From Pseudactinotalea terrae (lineage in GTDB: Bacteria; Actinomycetota; Actinomycetes; Actinomycetales; Beutenbergiaceae): a stretch of 64,000 nucleotides of DNA. Both the position numbers and the translations under genes were made by a program. How positions within the stretch are numbered: the first letter of the stretch is position 1; every line of letters starts with the position of its first letter. The notes beneath the pieces were generated by a model that saw only the letters and a list, made by a program, of their open reading frames with translations, was not told where the DNA came from and did not search any database. The stretch is from positions 1-64,000 of the forward strand of contig NZ_WNXZ01000009.1 of the NCBI RefSeq assembly GCF_009733845.1, read 5' to 3'. Shown piece by piece: positions 1 through 7,061 of the stretch.

Positions 1-300
1 GCGGGCGATCAGACGGGCGTAGAGGTCGCGGGTGCGGGGCCGCAGCTGCGGCGCGCGCTGACGCTGCCACGCGGTCAGGTACTCGGCCAGGGTGACCTCT
101 GCGCGCTCGGGTGGTGCCCACTGGCCGCGCAGCAGGTCGGCACGGATGCCGACCAGCCACCGGTCAGCCTCGCCGCGGGTGTCGAACGTGACCGGCGCCG
201 ACCGCAGCCGGCCATCCGCGCCGACATACCGGGCACGCCACCGACCCGACCGCAACCGCTCCACAGCACCAAACTCACGACGGCCGGCGCGGCGGCTCAT
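1..300 (-). CDS. Tyrosine-type site-specific integrase, N-terminal 100 residues (runs off left edge)
   Basis: The reverse strand from 300 is open to the window edge. The first 45 residues (SGRWRARYVGADGRLRSAP, then a Phe-Asp-Thr-Arg turn and an E-A-D-R-W-L helix) match the AP2-like arm-binding domain of actinobacterial phage integrases. TLAEYLTAWQ followed by LRPRTRDLYARLI is the start of the SAM-like core-binding domain. The catalytic domain (R-HxxR-Y) lies outside the window. The ATG at 300 overlaps the TGA of the upstream gene by 4 bp, so translation is probably coupled. The expected role is integration and excision at the neighbouring tRNA-Gly. Confidence 0.85.
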   Translation of the reverse strand, partial: MSRRAGRREFGAVERLRSGRWRARYVGADGRLRSAPVTFDTRGEADRWLVGIRADLLRGQWAPPERAEVTLAEYLTAWQRQRAPQLRPRTRDLYARLIAR

Positions 301-722
301 CGGGTGGCCTCGGCGGCGTGTGCGGCCGCTTCGTCGCGTGCGACCTCGGCGAGCAGGCGCGCAGTGCCGCGCAGCAGCAGCCCGCGCCAGGTCGGCGTCA
401 GGTGAGCCGCTGCCGTGATGCTGTACGCCCAGTGACCCCACACCGCGGGCACGTCGGCGGCGTCCTCGGGGCGCAGCTCGTCGGCGAGGTCGGCCATCGC
501 CGGATCGACGGCAGCCGCCAGGCGCCAGGGTGCGCCGTCGAGTGCGGCAGGCAACGCCGCGGCATGCTCGAGGGCGCCGGCGCGCAGCAGGTGCCCGCGC
601 TCGGCGTCGCTCAGGTGCGCAGCCAGCGCCAGCGCGAGCGCCCATGCGTGCCAGTGTCGTGGCAGGTCGGGCGGCGCCGCTAGTGCCAGGTCGGCGAACC
701 GTGCGGCCAGGGTGCCGCTCAT
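297..722 (-). CDS. Hypothetical protein, 141 aa, in integrase operon
   Basis: An Ala/Leu-rich soluble helical protein with no domain I can name. The start is the ATG at 722, which overlaps the stop of the upstream zinc-ribbon gene (ATGA); its own stop overlaps the integrase start in the same way. A longer reading from 881 would bury the upstream gene and is rejected. The tight coupling to an integrase suggests a helper of the element (regulation, excision or maintenance), but no sequence motif proves it. Confidence 0.6.
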   Translation of the reverse strand: MSGTLAARFADLALAAPPDLPRHWHAWALALALAAHLSDAERGHLLRAGALEHAAALPAALDGAPWRLAAAVDPAMADLADELRPEDAADVPAVWGHWAYSITAAAHLTPTWRGLLLRGTARLLAEVARDEAAAHAAEATR

Positions 723-979
723 CGTGGGCCGCCGCGGAAGGTCGCTAGTCCGGCTTGGCTCGACCAGCGCGGCCGGCGGGTGAGCGCCAACGCTTCGGCG
801 ATCAGCCCGCCCAGGCAGTCGGGGCAGATCAGCGGGCCGGCGTCGAGGTCGTGTTGGGTCCGGGTGCTGTAGGGGTCCCAACCGCGGCGGCGGGCGCCAT
901 CGCGGTCAGTGCCAGCCGGGCGGCCGCAGCTGCCGCAAACCGGCTCGGGGGTTGTGCGCGGGCTCGAGGTCGGAGCCAT
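719..979 (-). CDS. Small zinc-ribbon-like protein, 86 aa
   Basis: First gene of the three-gene coupled set at the end of the integrated element. The protein has a CGSCGR knuckle near residue 15 and a CPDCLGG knuckle near residue 53, a typical four-cysteine zinc-ribbon spacing. The C-terminal third is basic (LTRRPRW). Such small zinc proteins in mobile elements are often DNA- or RNA-binding accessory factors, but the function here is unknown. The ATG at 979 has only a weak ribosome site. The 110 bp upstream, reaching to the tRNA, must contain the promoter. Confidence 0.6.
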   Translation of the reverse strand: MAPTSSPRTTPEPVCGSCGRPAGTDRDGARRRGWDPYSTRTQHDLDAGPLICPDCLGGLIAEALALTRRPRWSSQAGLATFRGGPR

Positions 980-994
980 TGAGGGTCACCGCTA

Positions 995-1011
995 TTCCAC
1001 GTTGTTCCACG
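995..1011. repeat. Two 7-bp direct repeats TTCCACG, 10 bp apart
   Basis: TTCCACG occurs at 995-1001 and 1005-1011, exactly one helical turn apart, between the tRNA-Gly 3' end and the first gene of the element. Same-face short repeats next to an attachment site are typical of integrase arm or excisionase binding sites, and they could equally be a repressor site for the operon that starts at 979. Function is inferred from position only. Confidence 0.35.
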
Positions 1012-1085
1012 CGGCCACGGTGTGCGGGTCTCAGGCGGGGAGTTTCGGGGTGCTGATTGTGCCTCTGACCTGCGGTAACGCTTGG

Positions 1086-1156
1086 AGCGGGTGACGAGAA
1101 TCGAACTCGCACCATCTGCTTGGAAGGCAGAGGCTCTACCATTGAGCTACACCCGC
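1086..1156 (-). tRNA. tRNA-Gly (anticodon TCC)
   Basis: On the reverse strand the acceptor arms GCGGGTG and CACCCGC pair perfectly over 7 bp. The D arm begins TAGCTCAA, the anticodon arm has a 7-base loop CTTCCAA giving anticodon TCC, and the T arm contains GTTCGATTC. No CCA is encoded. The integrated element begins directly after its 3' end. A divergent tRNA-Pro lies about 70 bp away. Confidence 0.95.
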
Positions 1157-1226
1157 GGTGCTGCCGACGAGAATACAGGCAGGAGCGGGTGGTTCTGTGC
1201 GACGCCGATGGTGTCGCGCCGGGCGA

Positions 1227-1303
1227 CGGGATGTGGCGCAGGTTGGTAGCGCGTCCGCTTTGGGAGCGGAAGGTCGCAGGTTCAAATCCTGTCATCCCGA
1301 CCA
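1227..1303 (+). tRNA. tRNA-Pro (anticodon TGG), CCA encoded
   Basis: Acceptor arms CGGGATG and CATCCCG pair, the anticodon loop is TTTGGGA (anticodon TGG), the T loop is GTTCAAATC, and the gene ends with discriminator A and an encoded CCA at 1301-1303. A 27-bp hairpin about 27 bp downstream is a plausible terminator. Confidence 0.95.
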
Positions 1304-1329
1304 TGTGATGTCTCAGGACATCGGAATGG

Positions 1330-1356
1330 CCCGAACCCACCGATCGTGGGTTCGGG
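1330..1356 (+). terminator. Hairpin terminator after tRNA-Pro
   Basis: A perfect 11-bp stem (CCCGAACCCAC with its complement) closes a 5-base loop. It lies 27 bp after the tRNA-Pro and before the promoter region of the next gene. No U-run follows, as is common in high-GC actinobacteria. Confidence 0.7.
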
Positions 1357-1459
1357 GTCGTGTGAGCGATGCCCCTCGTGCGGCGCGCCGACGAAGGTCG
1401 TGCCGGGATTCTGCTCGTTCCCGGACGTCGAACGTCCCCGATCCGGCCTACGTTGGAGT

Positions 1460-2047
1460 ATGTCCGACTTCACGATCAGGGCGCTGACCTCGGAGACGTT
1501 CGACGACTTCGCGGACCTGGTTGTGCGAACTGGTGGCATGTTCGCGGGCTGCTGGTGAACGAAGTTCCATCCCGACTGCGCGGAGAAGTGGCAGAGCGCC
1601 GAGGGGAACCGGGCGCTCAAGCAACGGCTGGTGGCCGAAGGGCTCGCCCATGCAGCGCTGGTCTACGACAGCGATCGGGCTGTCGCCTGGGCGCAGTACG
1701 GGTCACCCGAAGAGCTGCCCGCGATCCATCACCGCAAGGAGTACCTGGCCACCGCCGAGCGGCTGCCCGACTACCGGGTCACGTGCATCCTGGTCGAGCG
1801 CAGCCGTCGTGGTCAGGGCCTCGCAGCGAGGGCCCTGCGGGGGGCCATGGAGCTGATCGCGCGCGCCGGGGGCGGCCTGGTCGAGGGCTATCCGCACGAC
1901 ACCGGTGGGGTGCGGAAGAAGAACTCGTCGTTCCTCTACAACGGCACCCGCACCATGTACGAGCGCGAGGGCTTCCGCTACGACCGGCCCAAGGGGTCGG
2001 GCAACTGTGTGATGGTGCATGAGGTCGCCCCGAGCACGCACGGTTGA
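1460..2047 (+). pseudogene. GNAT-type N-acetyltransferase interrupted by one in-frame TGA
   Basis: From the ATG at 1460 the frame reads MSDFTIRALTSETFDDFADL to GGMFAGCW, meets a TGA at 1556-1558 (codon 33), then continues in the same frame without any other defect to 2047. After the stop come FHPDCAEKW, SAEGNRALKQRLV, HAALVYD, a GNAT core with RRGQGLAARALRGA (acetyl-CoA loop) and SFLYNGTRTMYEREGF. As I recall this family, GCW is followed by Cys (GGCWC-x-x-F-H-P), so the TGA replaces an expected Cys codon. Options are a fresh nonsense mutation, reinitiation at 1631 giving a truncated enzyme, or TGA read as selenocysteine. No convincing SECIS hairpin is visible, so a pseudogene is the default. 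Confidence 0.7.
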
Positions 2048-2110
2048 CGCATCCCGGTGGCCGACGTGCCCCCGGTTCGCTGAGCGTCTTTGGCGGGGGA
2101 GCCGGTGCCG

Positions 2111-2116
2111 TAGCAT
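2111..2116 (+). promoter_or_regulatory. Possible -10 element for tig
   Basis: TAGCAT at 2111-2116 lies about 125 bp before the tig start in a 190-bp gap. The best -35 candidate, TTGGCG at 2090-2095, leaves only 15 bp between, so the assignment is weak. Confidence 0.3.
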
Positions 2117-2239
2117 TGGGCGTCGCTGTCGTGCGCCGTGTCGTTGGCGCGCTCAGCCGATCGAGCCCGCTCGACGCCGGTGCTGTCGCCAAGGCGAGCG
2201 CCCGTCGAGACCCAGAGAAAACGTTCAGGAGTGCATGCC

Positions 2240-3649
2240 GTGAAGAGCGCCGTCGAGACCGTCGACGAGACCCGGGTCAAGCTGACCGTCGAGGTCCCGA
2301 TGGACGACCTCAAGCCGCAGGTCGACCAGGCCTACTCGGAGATCGCCCAGCAGGTCACGATCCCCGGCTTCCGCAAGGGCAAGGTGCCGCCACGCATCAT
2401 CGACCAGCGGGTGGGCAAGGCCGCCGTGCTCGAGCAGGCGATCAACTCCGCCATGCCCGACCTGTACCGCCAGGCCGTCACCGAGGCCGACCTCAAGCCG
2501 ATCGGGCAGCCGAAGATCGATGTCACCTCGATCCCGGGCCTCACCGATGACGCCGCGGATGAGCTGGTCTTCACCGCTGAGCTCGACGTGCGCCCCGAGG
2601 TCGAGCTGCCCGACCTGTCCGAGGTGACCATCACCGTCGACGACGCCGAGGTCAGCGACGAGGACATCGAGGAGAGCCTCACCGAGCTGCGTCAGCGCTT
2701 CGCCAGCCTGGTGGGCGTCGAGCGCGCCGTCGCCGACGGCGACTTCGTCAGCCTCGACCTGGTCGCCAAGATCGGCGACGAGGAGATCGACACCGCCGAG
2801 GGCGTCTCCTACCAGGTCGGCTCGGGCAACATGCTGCCCGGGATCGACGAGGCGCTGATCGGGCTGTCCGCCGGTGAGTCCGCCACGTTCAACGCCCCGC
2901 TGGCCGGTGGCGAGCACGCGGGCGAGGAGGCCACTGTCACGGTGACCGCCACCGCCGTCAAGGAGCAGGAGCTCCCCGAGGTCGACGACGACTTCGCCCA
3001 GATGGCATCCGAGGTCGACACGATCGAGGAGCTGCGCGAGAACCTCCGCACCCAGGTCGCCGACGCCAAGTCGAACAACCGCGCCGTGCAGGCCCGGGAC
3101 CTGCTGCTCGAGCACCTGCTCGAGAAGGTCGAGTTCCCGCTGCCGCAGGGCGTCATCGAGGACGAGATCCACCGCCACCTCGAGGGTGAGGGTCGGCTCG
3201 AGGACGACGAGCACCGCGAGGAGGTGCGCGAGCAGGCCACCGACGCGCTGCGCCGTCAGCTCCTGCTCGACACCCTGGCCGAGAAGCTCAAGGTGCAGGT
3301 CGAGCAGGGCGAGATGATCGAGTTCATGCTGCGCACCGCGCAGGAGTACCGGATGGACCCGAACGAGTTCATCCAGAGCGCCTCGCAGAACAACCAGATC
3401 CCGCTGTACGCGGCCGAGCTCGCGCGCAACAAGTCGCTGGCTGTCGCGCTGCGCGAGGTGAGCGTCGTCGACAACGCCGGCAACGCCGTCGACCTGGCCG
3501 ACTACATCGGCTCGGACGAGGAGGACGCCGCGAACGCGGCAGCCGCCGACGAGGCCGCCGTCGAGGCGCCCGAGGTCGAGATCGTCGAGGCCGACGTCGA
3601 GGCCGAGGAGCCGGCAGCGGAGTCCGCCGAGGGCGAGACCAAGTCCTGA
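2240..3649 (+). CDS. tig: Trigger factor (ribosome-bound chaperone / prolyl isomerase)
   Basis: Binds the ribosome exit tunnel and shelters nascent chains. The N-terminal domain has the ribosome signature GFRKGKVPP near residue 43, an FKBP-type PPIase domain follows at about 150-245 (VADGDFVSLDL, YQVGSGNMLPG), then the helical C-terminal chaperone domain to about 430. The last 35 residues are a Glu/Ala/Val-rich acidic tail, as in other actinobacterial trigger factors. The start is the GTG at 2240, 7 bp after AGGAG; an in-frame GTG at 2231 overlaps that site. The product is 469 aa. It precedes clpP1-clpP2-clpX, the usual order, and a hairpin after the stop separates it from clpP1. Confidence 0.97.
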   Translation: MKSAVETVDETRVKLTVEVPMDDLKPQVDQAYSEIAQQVTIPGFRKGKVPPRIIDQRVGKAAVLEQAINSAMPDLYRQAVTEADLKPIGQPKIDVTSIPGLTDDAADELVFTAELDVRPEVELPDLSEVTITVDDAEVSDEDIEESLTELRQRFASLVGVERAVADGDFVSLDLVAKIGDEEIDTAEGVSYQVGSGNMLPGIDEALIGLSAGESATFNAPLAGGEHAGEEATVTVTATAVKEQELPEVDDDFAQMASEVDTIEELRENLRTQVADAKSNNRAVQARDLLLEHLLEKVEFPLPQGVIEDEIHRHLEGEGRLEDDEHREEVREQATDALRRQLLLDTLAEKLKVQVEQGEMIEFMLRTAQEYRMDPNEFIQSASQNNQIPLYAAELARNKSLAVALREVSVVDNAGNAVDLADYIGSDEEDAANAAAADEAAVEAPEVEIVEADVEAEEPAAESAEGETKS

Positions 3650-3661
3650 CACCTCCCGCCG

Positions 3662-3695
3662 GGGCCCGGTGTGCGCTGCGAGCGAAACCGGGCCC
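3662..3695 (+). terminator. Hairpin terminator between tig and clpP1
   Basis: GGGCCCGGT and its exact complement ACCGGGCCC form a 9-bp stem around a 16-base loop just after the tig stop. Confidence 0.7.
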
Positions 3696-3786
3696 TGCGG
3701 AGGCATGGCGGGGAGTGCTGCGGCGTTAACCTCGCATGCAACGGCCACCAATGGCAGTGCCAAGCGACAGCCTCAACCGAGCAGAA

Positions 3787-4428
3787 ATGGCGGCAGACGT
3801 GAGTCAGCACTCGATCGACCTCCCGCAGGCGGCGGGCCCGGACAGCAGGGGCCTGACACTCGGGGACAGCATCTACAACCGGCTCCTGCAGGAGCGCATC
3901 ATCTGGCTCGGGTCGGAGGTGCGTGACGACAACGCGAACCAGATCTGTGCGCAGATGATGCTGCTGGCCGCCGAGGACAGCGAGAAGGACATCTGGCTGT
4001 ACGTCAACAGCCCCGGCGGCTCGGTGACCGCCGGCATGGCGATCTACGACACGATGCAGTTCATCGAGCCCGACGTGGCCACGGTCGCGATGGGCATGGC
4101 GGCATCGATGGGTCAGTTCCTGCTGGCCTCGGGCGCGAAGGGCAAGCGCTACGCCACGCCCCACGCCCGCGTGATGATGCACCAGCCTTCGGGCGGCATC
4201 GGCGGCACCACCACCGACATCAAGATCAACGCCGAGCTCATCCTGCACATGAAGCGCGTGATGGCCGAGCTCACAGCGGAGCAGACGGGCAAGACGGTCG
4301 AGGAGATCAACCGTGACGCCGACCGCGACCGCTGGTTCACCGCCCAGGAGGCGCTGGAGTACGGGTTCGTCGACCACGTCGTCGCGCACTCCTCCGCTGT
4401 CCGCGGTGGCGGCGGGACGAGCGACTGA
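3787..4428 (+). CDS. clpP1: ATP-dependent Clp protease proteolytic subunit, first copy
   Basis: Serine peptidase ring subunit that pairs with ClpP2 and is fed by ClpX or ClpC. The catalytic triad is visible: Ser in GMAASMGQF (about residue 107), His in MMHQPSGG (about 132) and Asp in the DRDRW region (about 181). [15 protein letters not shown] and [10 protein letters not shown] are family signatures. The start is uncertain: the frame is open from ATG 3736 and ATG 3751, but neither has a ribosome site. ATG 3787 (MAADVSQ) gives 213 aa, close to the usual length. It is followed 31 bp later by clpP2. Paired, non-identical ClpP1/ClpP2 is the actinobacterial arrangement. Confidence 0.95.
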   Translation: MAADVSQHSIDLPQAAGPDSRGLTLGDSIYNRLLQERIIWLGSEVRDDNANQICAQMMLLAAEDSEKDIWLYVNSPGGSVTAGMAIYDTMQFIEPDVATVAMGMAASMGQFLLASGAKGKRYATPHARVMMHQPSGGIGGTTTDIKINAELILHMKRVMAELTAEQTGKTVEEINRDADRDRWFTAQEALEYGFVDHVVAHSSAVRGGGGTSD

Positions 4429-4459
4429 GCGGGCCGGCGAGGACAGGAAGAGAACAGAC

Positions 4460-5122
4460 GTGAACATGAGCTACGGCACCCCCGGCGGAACCGCGCCGCA
4501 GAGTCCGTCGTCGCGCTACATCCTCCCGCAGTTCGAGGAGCGCACGGCGTACGGCTTCAAGCGCCAGGACCCCTACACCAAGCTCTTCGAGGACCGCATC
4601 ATCTTCCTCGGGGTGCAGGTCGACGATGCGTCGGCCGACGACATCATGGCCCAGCTGCTGGTCCTGGAGAGCCAGGACCCGGACGGCCTGATCACGCTGT
4701 ACATCAATAGCCCCGGTGGATCGTTCACCGCGATGACGGCGATTTACGACACGATGCAGTACATCAAGCCGCAGATCCAGACGGTCTGCCTCGGGCAGGC
4801 CGCCTCGGCCGCGGCTGTGCTGCTCGCCGCCGGCTCGCCCGGCAAGCGGCTCGCGCTGCCCAACGCCCGCGTGCTGATCCATCAGCCCGCCATGGAGGGT
4901 GGCTACGCGCAGGCGTCGGACATCGAGATCCACGCGAACGAGATGATCCGCATGCGCGAGTGGCTCGAGAACACGCTCGCCGCCCACTCGGGCAAGGACG
5001 TCGACGAGGTCCGCCAGGACATCGAGCGCGACAAGATCCTCTCCGCCGCGCAGGCCAAGGACTACGGCCTCGTGGACCAGGTGCTCGAGAGCCGCAAGGC
5101 TGTCGAGCTCACCGCGGGCTGA
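4460..5122 (+). CDS. clpP2: ATP-dependent Clp protease proteolytic subunit, second copy
   Basis: Partner of ClpP1 in the mixed Clp ring. It has the ClpP2-type N-terminus SSRYILPQFEERTAYGFK, catalytic Ser in GQAASAAAV (about residue 116), His in RVLIHQPAM (about 141) and Asp in the DIERDKIL region (about 190). The GTG at 4460 is best placed for the AGGAAGAG ribosome site (6-9 bp); an ATG two codons later (4466) is the alternative and changes nothing in the domain. The product is 220 aa. It lies 31 bp after clpP1, almost certainly in the same transcript, and is closed by a strong hairpin. Confidence 0.95.
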   Translation: MNMSYGTPGGTAPQSPSSRYILPQFEERTAYGFKRQDPYTKLFEDRIIFLGVQVDDASADDIMAQLLVLESQDPDGLITLYINSPGGSFTAMTAIYDTMQYIKPQIQTVCLGQAASAAAVLLAAGSPGKRLALPNARVLIHQPAMEGGYAQASDIEIHANEMIRMREWLENTLAAHSGKDVDEVRQDIERDKILSAAQAKDYGLVDQVLESRKAVELTAG

Positions 5123-5134
5123 GAACTGAGTACG

Positions 5135-5178
5135 CACGGGGCTCCGCACCGGCCGACAAGGTCGGGCGGGGCCCTGTG
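5135..5178 (+). terminator. Two-tier hairpin terminator after clpP2
   Basis: An outer near-perfect 13-bp stem (CACGGGGCTCCGC with GCGGGGCCCTGTG, including G-T pairs) encloses an inner CCGAC-AAG-GTCGG hairpin. It sits 13 bp after the clpP2 stop and 175 bp before clpX, so clpX probably has its own promoter in 5179-5352. Confidence 0.7.
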
Positions 5179-5352
5179 TCGTTCCGACACGCGGTCGTCA
5201 ATCTCGCGTGCGTCGGTGGGTGAACATAGTGTGCAATGGTGCTGAGAGCCTGATGCTCGAGAGCACGTGAGATCACACCGCGCCAACCAACCACCGGCGC
5301 GGGTACGACACCGCAAGCACCACCCCAGAACTGAGACGAGCAGGAGGTACCC

Positions 5353-6651
5353 ATGGCCCGGGTAGGAGAAGGCGCTGACCTGCTCAAGTGCTCGTTCTGT
5401 GGCAAGAGCCAGAAGCAGGTCAAGAAGTTGATCGCCGGTCCCGGCGTCTATATCTGCGACGAGTGCATCGAGCTCTGCAACGAGATCATCGAGGAGGAGC
5501 TTGCCGAGGCGAGTGAGCTCGGCCTGGTCGAGCTTCCCAAGCCGCGGGAGATCTTCGACTTCCTCGAGTCCTACATCGTGGGTCAGGAGCCGGCCAAGCG
5601 GTCGCTCGCCGTCGCGGTCTACAACCACTACAAGCGTGTCCAGGCGAGCGAGAGCGGCGCGAACGCGGCCTCGCCGTTCGGCGGTGGCGAGAACGACGAC
5701 GTCGAGCTGGCGAAGTCGAACATCCTGTTGATCGGTCCGACGGGGTGCGGGAAGACGTACTTCGCGCAGACCTTGGCGAAGCTGTTGAACGTGCCGTTCG
5801 CGATCGCTGATGCGACGGCGCTGACCGAGGCTGGGTATGTGGGTGAGGATGTGGAGAACATCCTGCTCAAGCTTCTTCAGGCGGCTGACTTCGATGTGAA
5901 GAAGGCTGAGACCGGGATCATCTACATCGATGAGATCGACAAGATCGCTCGCAAGAGCGAGAACCCCTCGATCACGCGGGATGTCTCGGGTGAGGGTGTG
6001 CAGCAGGCGTTGCTGAAGATCCTCGAGGGTACGACGGCCTCGGTGCCGCCGCAGGGTGGCCGTAAGCACCCGCATCAGGAGTTCATCACGATCGACACGA
6101 CGAAGGTGTTGTTCATCGTGGCGGGGGCGTTTGCCGGTCTTGAGGAGATCGTGGCGGGTCGGCGGGGTCGTAAGGGCATCGGGTTCGGTGCGCCGTTGCA
6201 CTCGGCTGATGATGTGGACGGGATCGCTGATGTGATGCCGGAGGATCTGTTGAAGTTCGGGTTGATCCCGGAGTTCATCGGTCGTCTCCCGGTGCTGACC
6301 ACGGTGTCGCCGTTGGACAAGGAGGCGCTGGCGAAGATCCTGACCGAGCCGAAGAATGCGTTGATCAAGCAGTATCAGCGGATGTTCGAGCTGGACAACG
6401 TGGAGCTGGAGTTCACGCCGGACGCGGTGGAGGCGGTGGCTGAGCAGGCGATCCTGCGGGGGACCGGTGCTCGTGCGTTGCGGGCGATCCTGGAGGAGGT
6501 GCTGCAGTCGGTGATGTTCGATGTGCCCTCCCGTGATGACGTGGCCCGGGTGGTCATCACCCGTGAGGTCGTGCTCGAGAACGTCAACCCCACCCTCGTG
6601 CCGCGCGAAGCGCCACGCAGCAAGCGCACCCCTCGGGAGAAGAGTGCCTGA
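5353..6651 (+). CDS. clpX: ATP-dependent Clp protease ATP-binding subunit ClpX
   Basis: Hexameric AAA+ unfoldase that feeds ClpP. It has an N-terminal zinc-binding domain with Cys13, 16, 35 and 38 (KCSFCGK and YICDEC), Walker A GPTGCGKT near residue 128, and Walker [33 protein letters not shown] (pore/IGF region) and the RGARALR-type sensor-2 region ([12 protein letters not shown]) follow. Length is 432 aa, normal for the family. The ATG has a strong ribosome site (AGGAGG, 6 bp). Codon use changes sharply inside the gene: the first 120 codons and last 35 use C-ending codons like the neighbours, but about 5720-6530 is rich in G- and T-ending codons (TTG, GGT, GTG, CGT, GAT). This suggests a recombined middle segment. 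Confidence 0.97.
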   Translation: MARVGEGADLLKCSFCGKSQKQVKKLIAGPGVYICDECIELCNEIIEEELAEASELGLVELPKPREIFDFLESYIVGQEPAKRSLAVAVYNHYKRVQASESGANAASPFGGGENDDVELAKSNILLIGPTGCGKTYFAQTLAKLLNVPFAIADATALTEAGYVGEDVENILLKLLQAADFDVKKAETGIIYIDEIDKIARKSENPSITRDVSGEGVQQALLKILEGTTASVPPQGGRKHPHQEFITIDTTKVLFIVAGAFAGLEEIVAGRRGRKGIGFGAPLHSADDVDGIADVMPEDLLKFGLIPEFIGRLPVLTTVSPLDKEALAKILTEPKNALIKQYQRMFELDNVELEFTPDAVEAVAEQAILRGTGARALRAILEEVLQSVMFDVPSRDDVARVVITREVVLENVNPTLVPREAPRSKRTPREKSA

Positions 6652-6937
6652 CCAACCGCCTGCGGAGCTCGTCCGGCTTCGCGGCAGCATCGACAACATC
6701 GACGCAGCCCTGGTTCACCTGCTCGCCGAGCGCTTCAAGTGCACCCAGGAGGTCGGGCGGTTCAAGGCCGAGCACGGCCTGCCGCCGTCAGATCTTGGTC
6801 GTGAGGCGAAGCAGATCGCACGGCTGCGCACCCTCGCCGAGGAGGCAGGGCTCGACCCCGTGTTCGCGGAGAAGTTCCTGGCGTTCATCGTCGCCGAGGT
6901 GATCCGGCACCACGAGGACATCGCAGCCCAGGGCTGA
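6644..6937 (+). CDS. Chorismate mutase, AroQ type
   Basis: Small helical enzyme converting chorismate to prephenate for phenylalanine/tyrosine synthesis. The protein has the AroQ pattern: [20 protein letters not shown] (helix 1 with the Arg and the acidic face), [19 protein letters not shown], then a second and third helix ending in [14 protein letters not shown]. It is 97 aa, the usual length of a stand-alone actinobacterial AroQ. The GTG start at 6644 overlaps the clpX stop by 8 bp and has GGAGA just upstream, so it is probably cotranslated with clpX, though no functional link is known. Confidence 0.9.
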   Translation: MPDQPPAELVRLRGSIDNIDAALVHLLAERFKCTQEVGRFKAEHGLPPSDLGREAKQIARLRTLAEEAGLDPVFAEKFLAFIVAEVIRHHEDIAAQG

Positions 6938-6972
6938 CCTCACACCCGTGCCCGTTCCGCCGTGCGCAAACC

Positions 6973-7010
6973 CTTACGGCCAGGTAACTGACATCGCCAC
7001 TGCATGAAAC
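6973..7010 (+). promoter_or_regulatory. GlnR-like box upstream of the nitrate operon
   Basis: Half-sites CTTAC (6973), GTAAC (6984), CGCCA (6995) and GAAAC (7006) are spaced exactly 11 bp apart. This matches the GlnR pattern gTnAC-n6-GaAAC repeated twice, with the third half-site degenerate. It lies about 50 bp before narK; a -10-like TAGCGT follows at 7021-7026. GlnR activates nitrate assimilation in other actinobacteria, so nitrogen-limitation control is the natural reading. Confidence 0.55.
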
Positions 7011-7061
7011 AGCGCGTCCCTAGCGTCGGTCGACATACCGCCGATCCTCTGGGGAGCGCAC

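Larger units (their letters stand above)
1..1085. mobile_element. Right end of an integrated element at tRNA-Gly (partial)
   Basis: The stretch left of the tRNA-Gly holds an integrase gene that leaves the window and two small coupled genes, all pointing away from the tRNA. The element abuts the 3' end of the tRNA gene, the usual attachment site of actinobacterial integrative elements with tyrosine integrases. The far end, the duplicated tRNA 3' segment and any replication or transfer genes lie outside the window, so type (prophage, conjugative or satellite) cannot be told. The element assignment is inference; the gene order is seen directly. Confidence 0.6.

Noticed and set aside
906-1340. 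144-aa frame across both tRNA genes
   Set aside because: It includes MTGFEPATFRSQSGRATNL, the well-known artefact of reading a tRNA-Pro backwards.
1556-1600. SECIS hairpin after the TGA at 1556
   Set aside because: Only weak pairings such as GCGC/GCGC are seen and no stable stem with an apical loop at the right distance, so recoding is kept only as a hypothesis.
3715-3740. ClgR box before clpP1
   Set aside because: GCGTTAACCTCGC has GCG and CGC in the wrong order and spacing for the known ClgR pattern.
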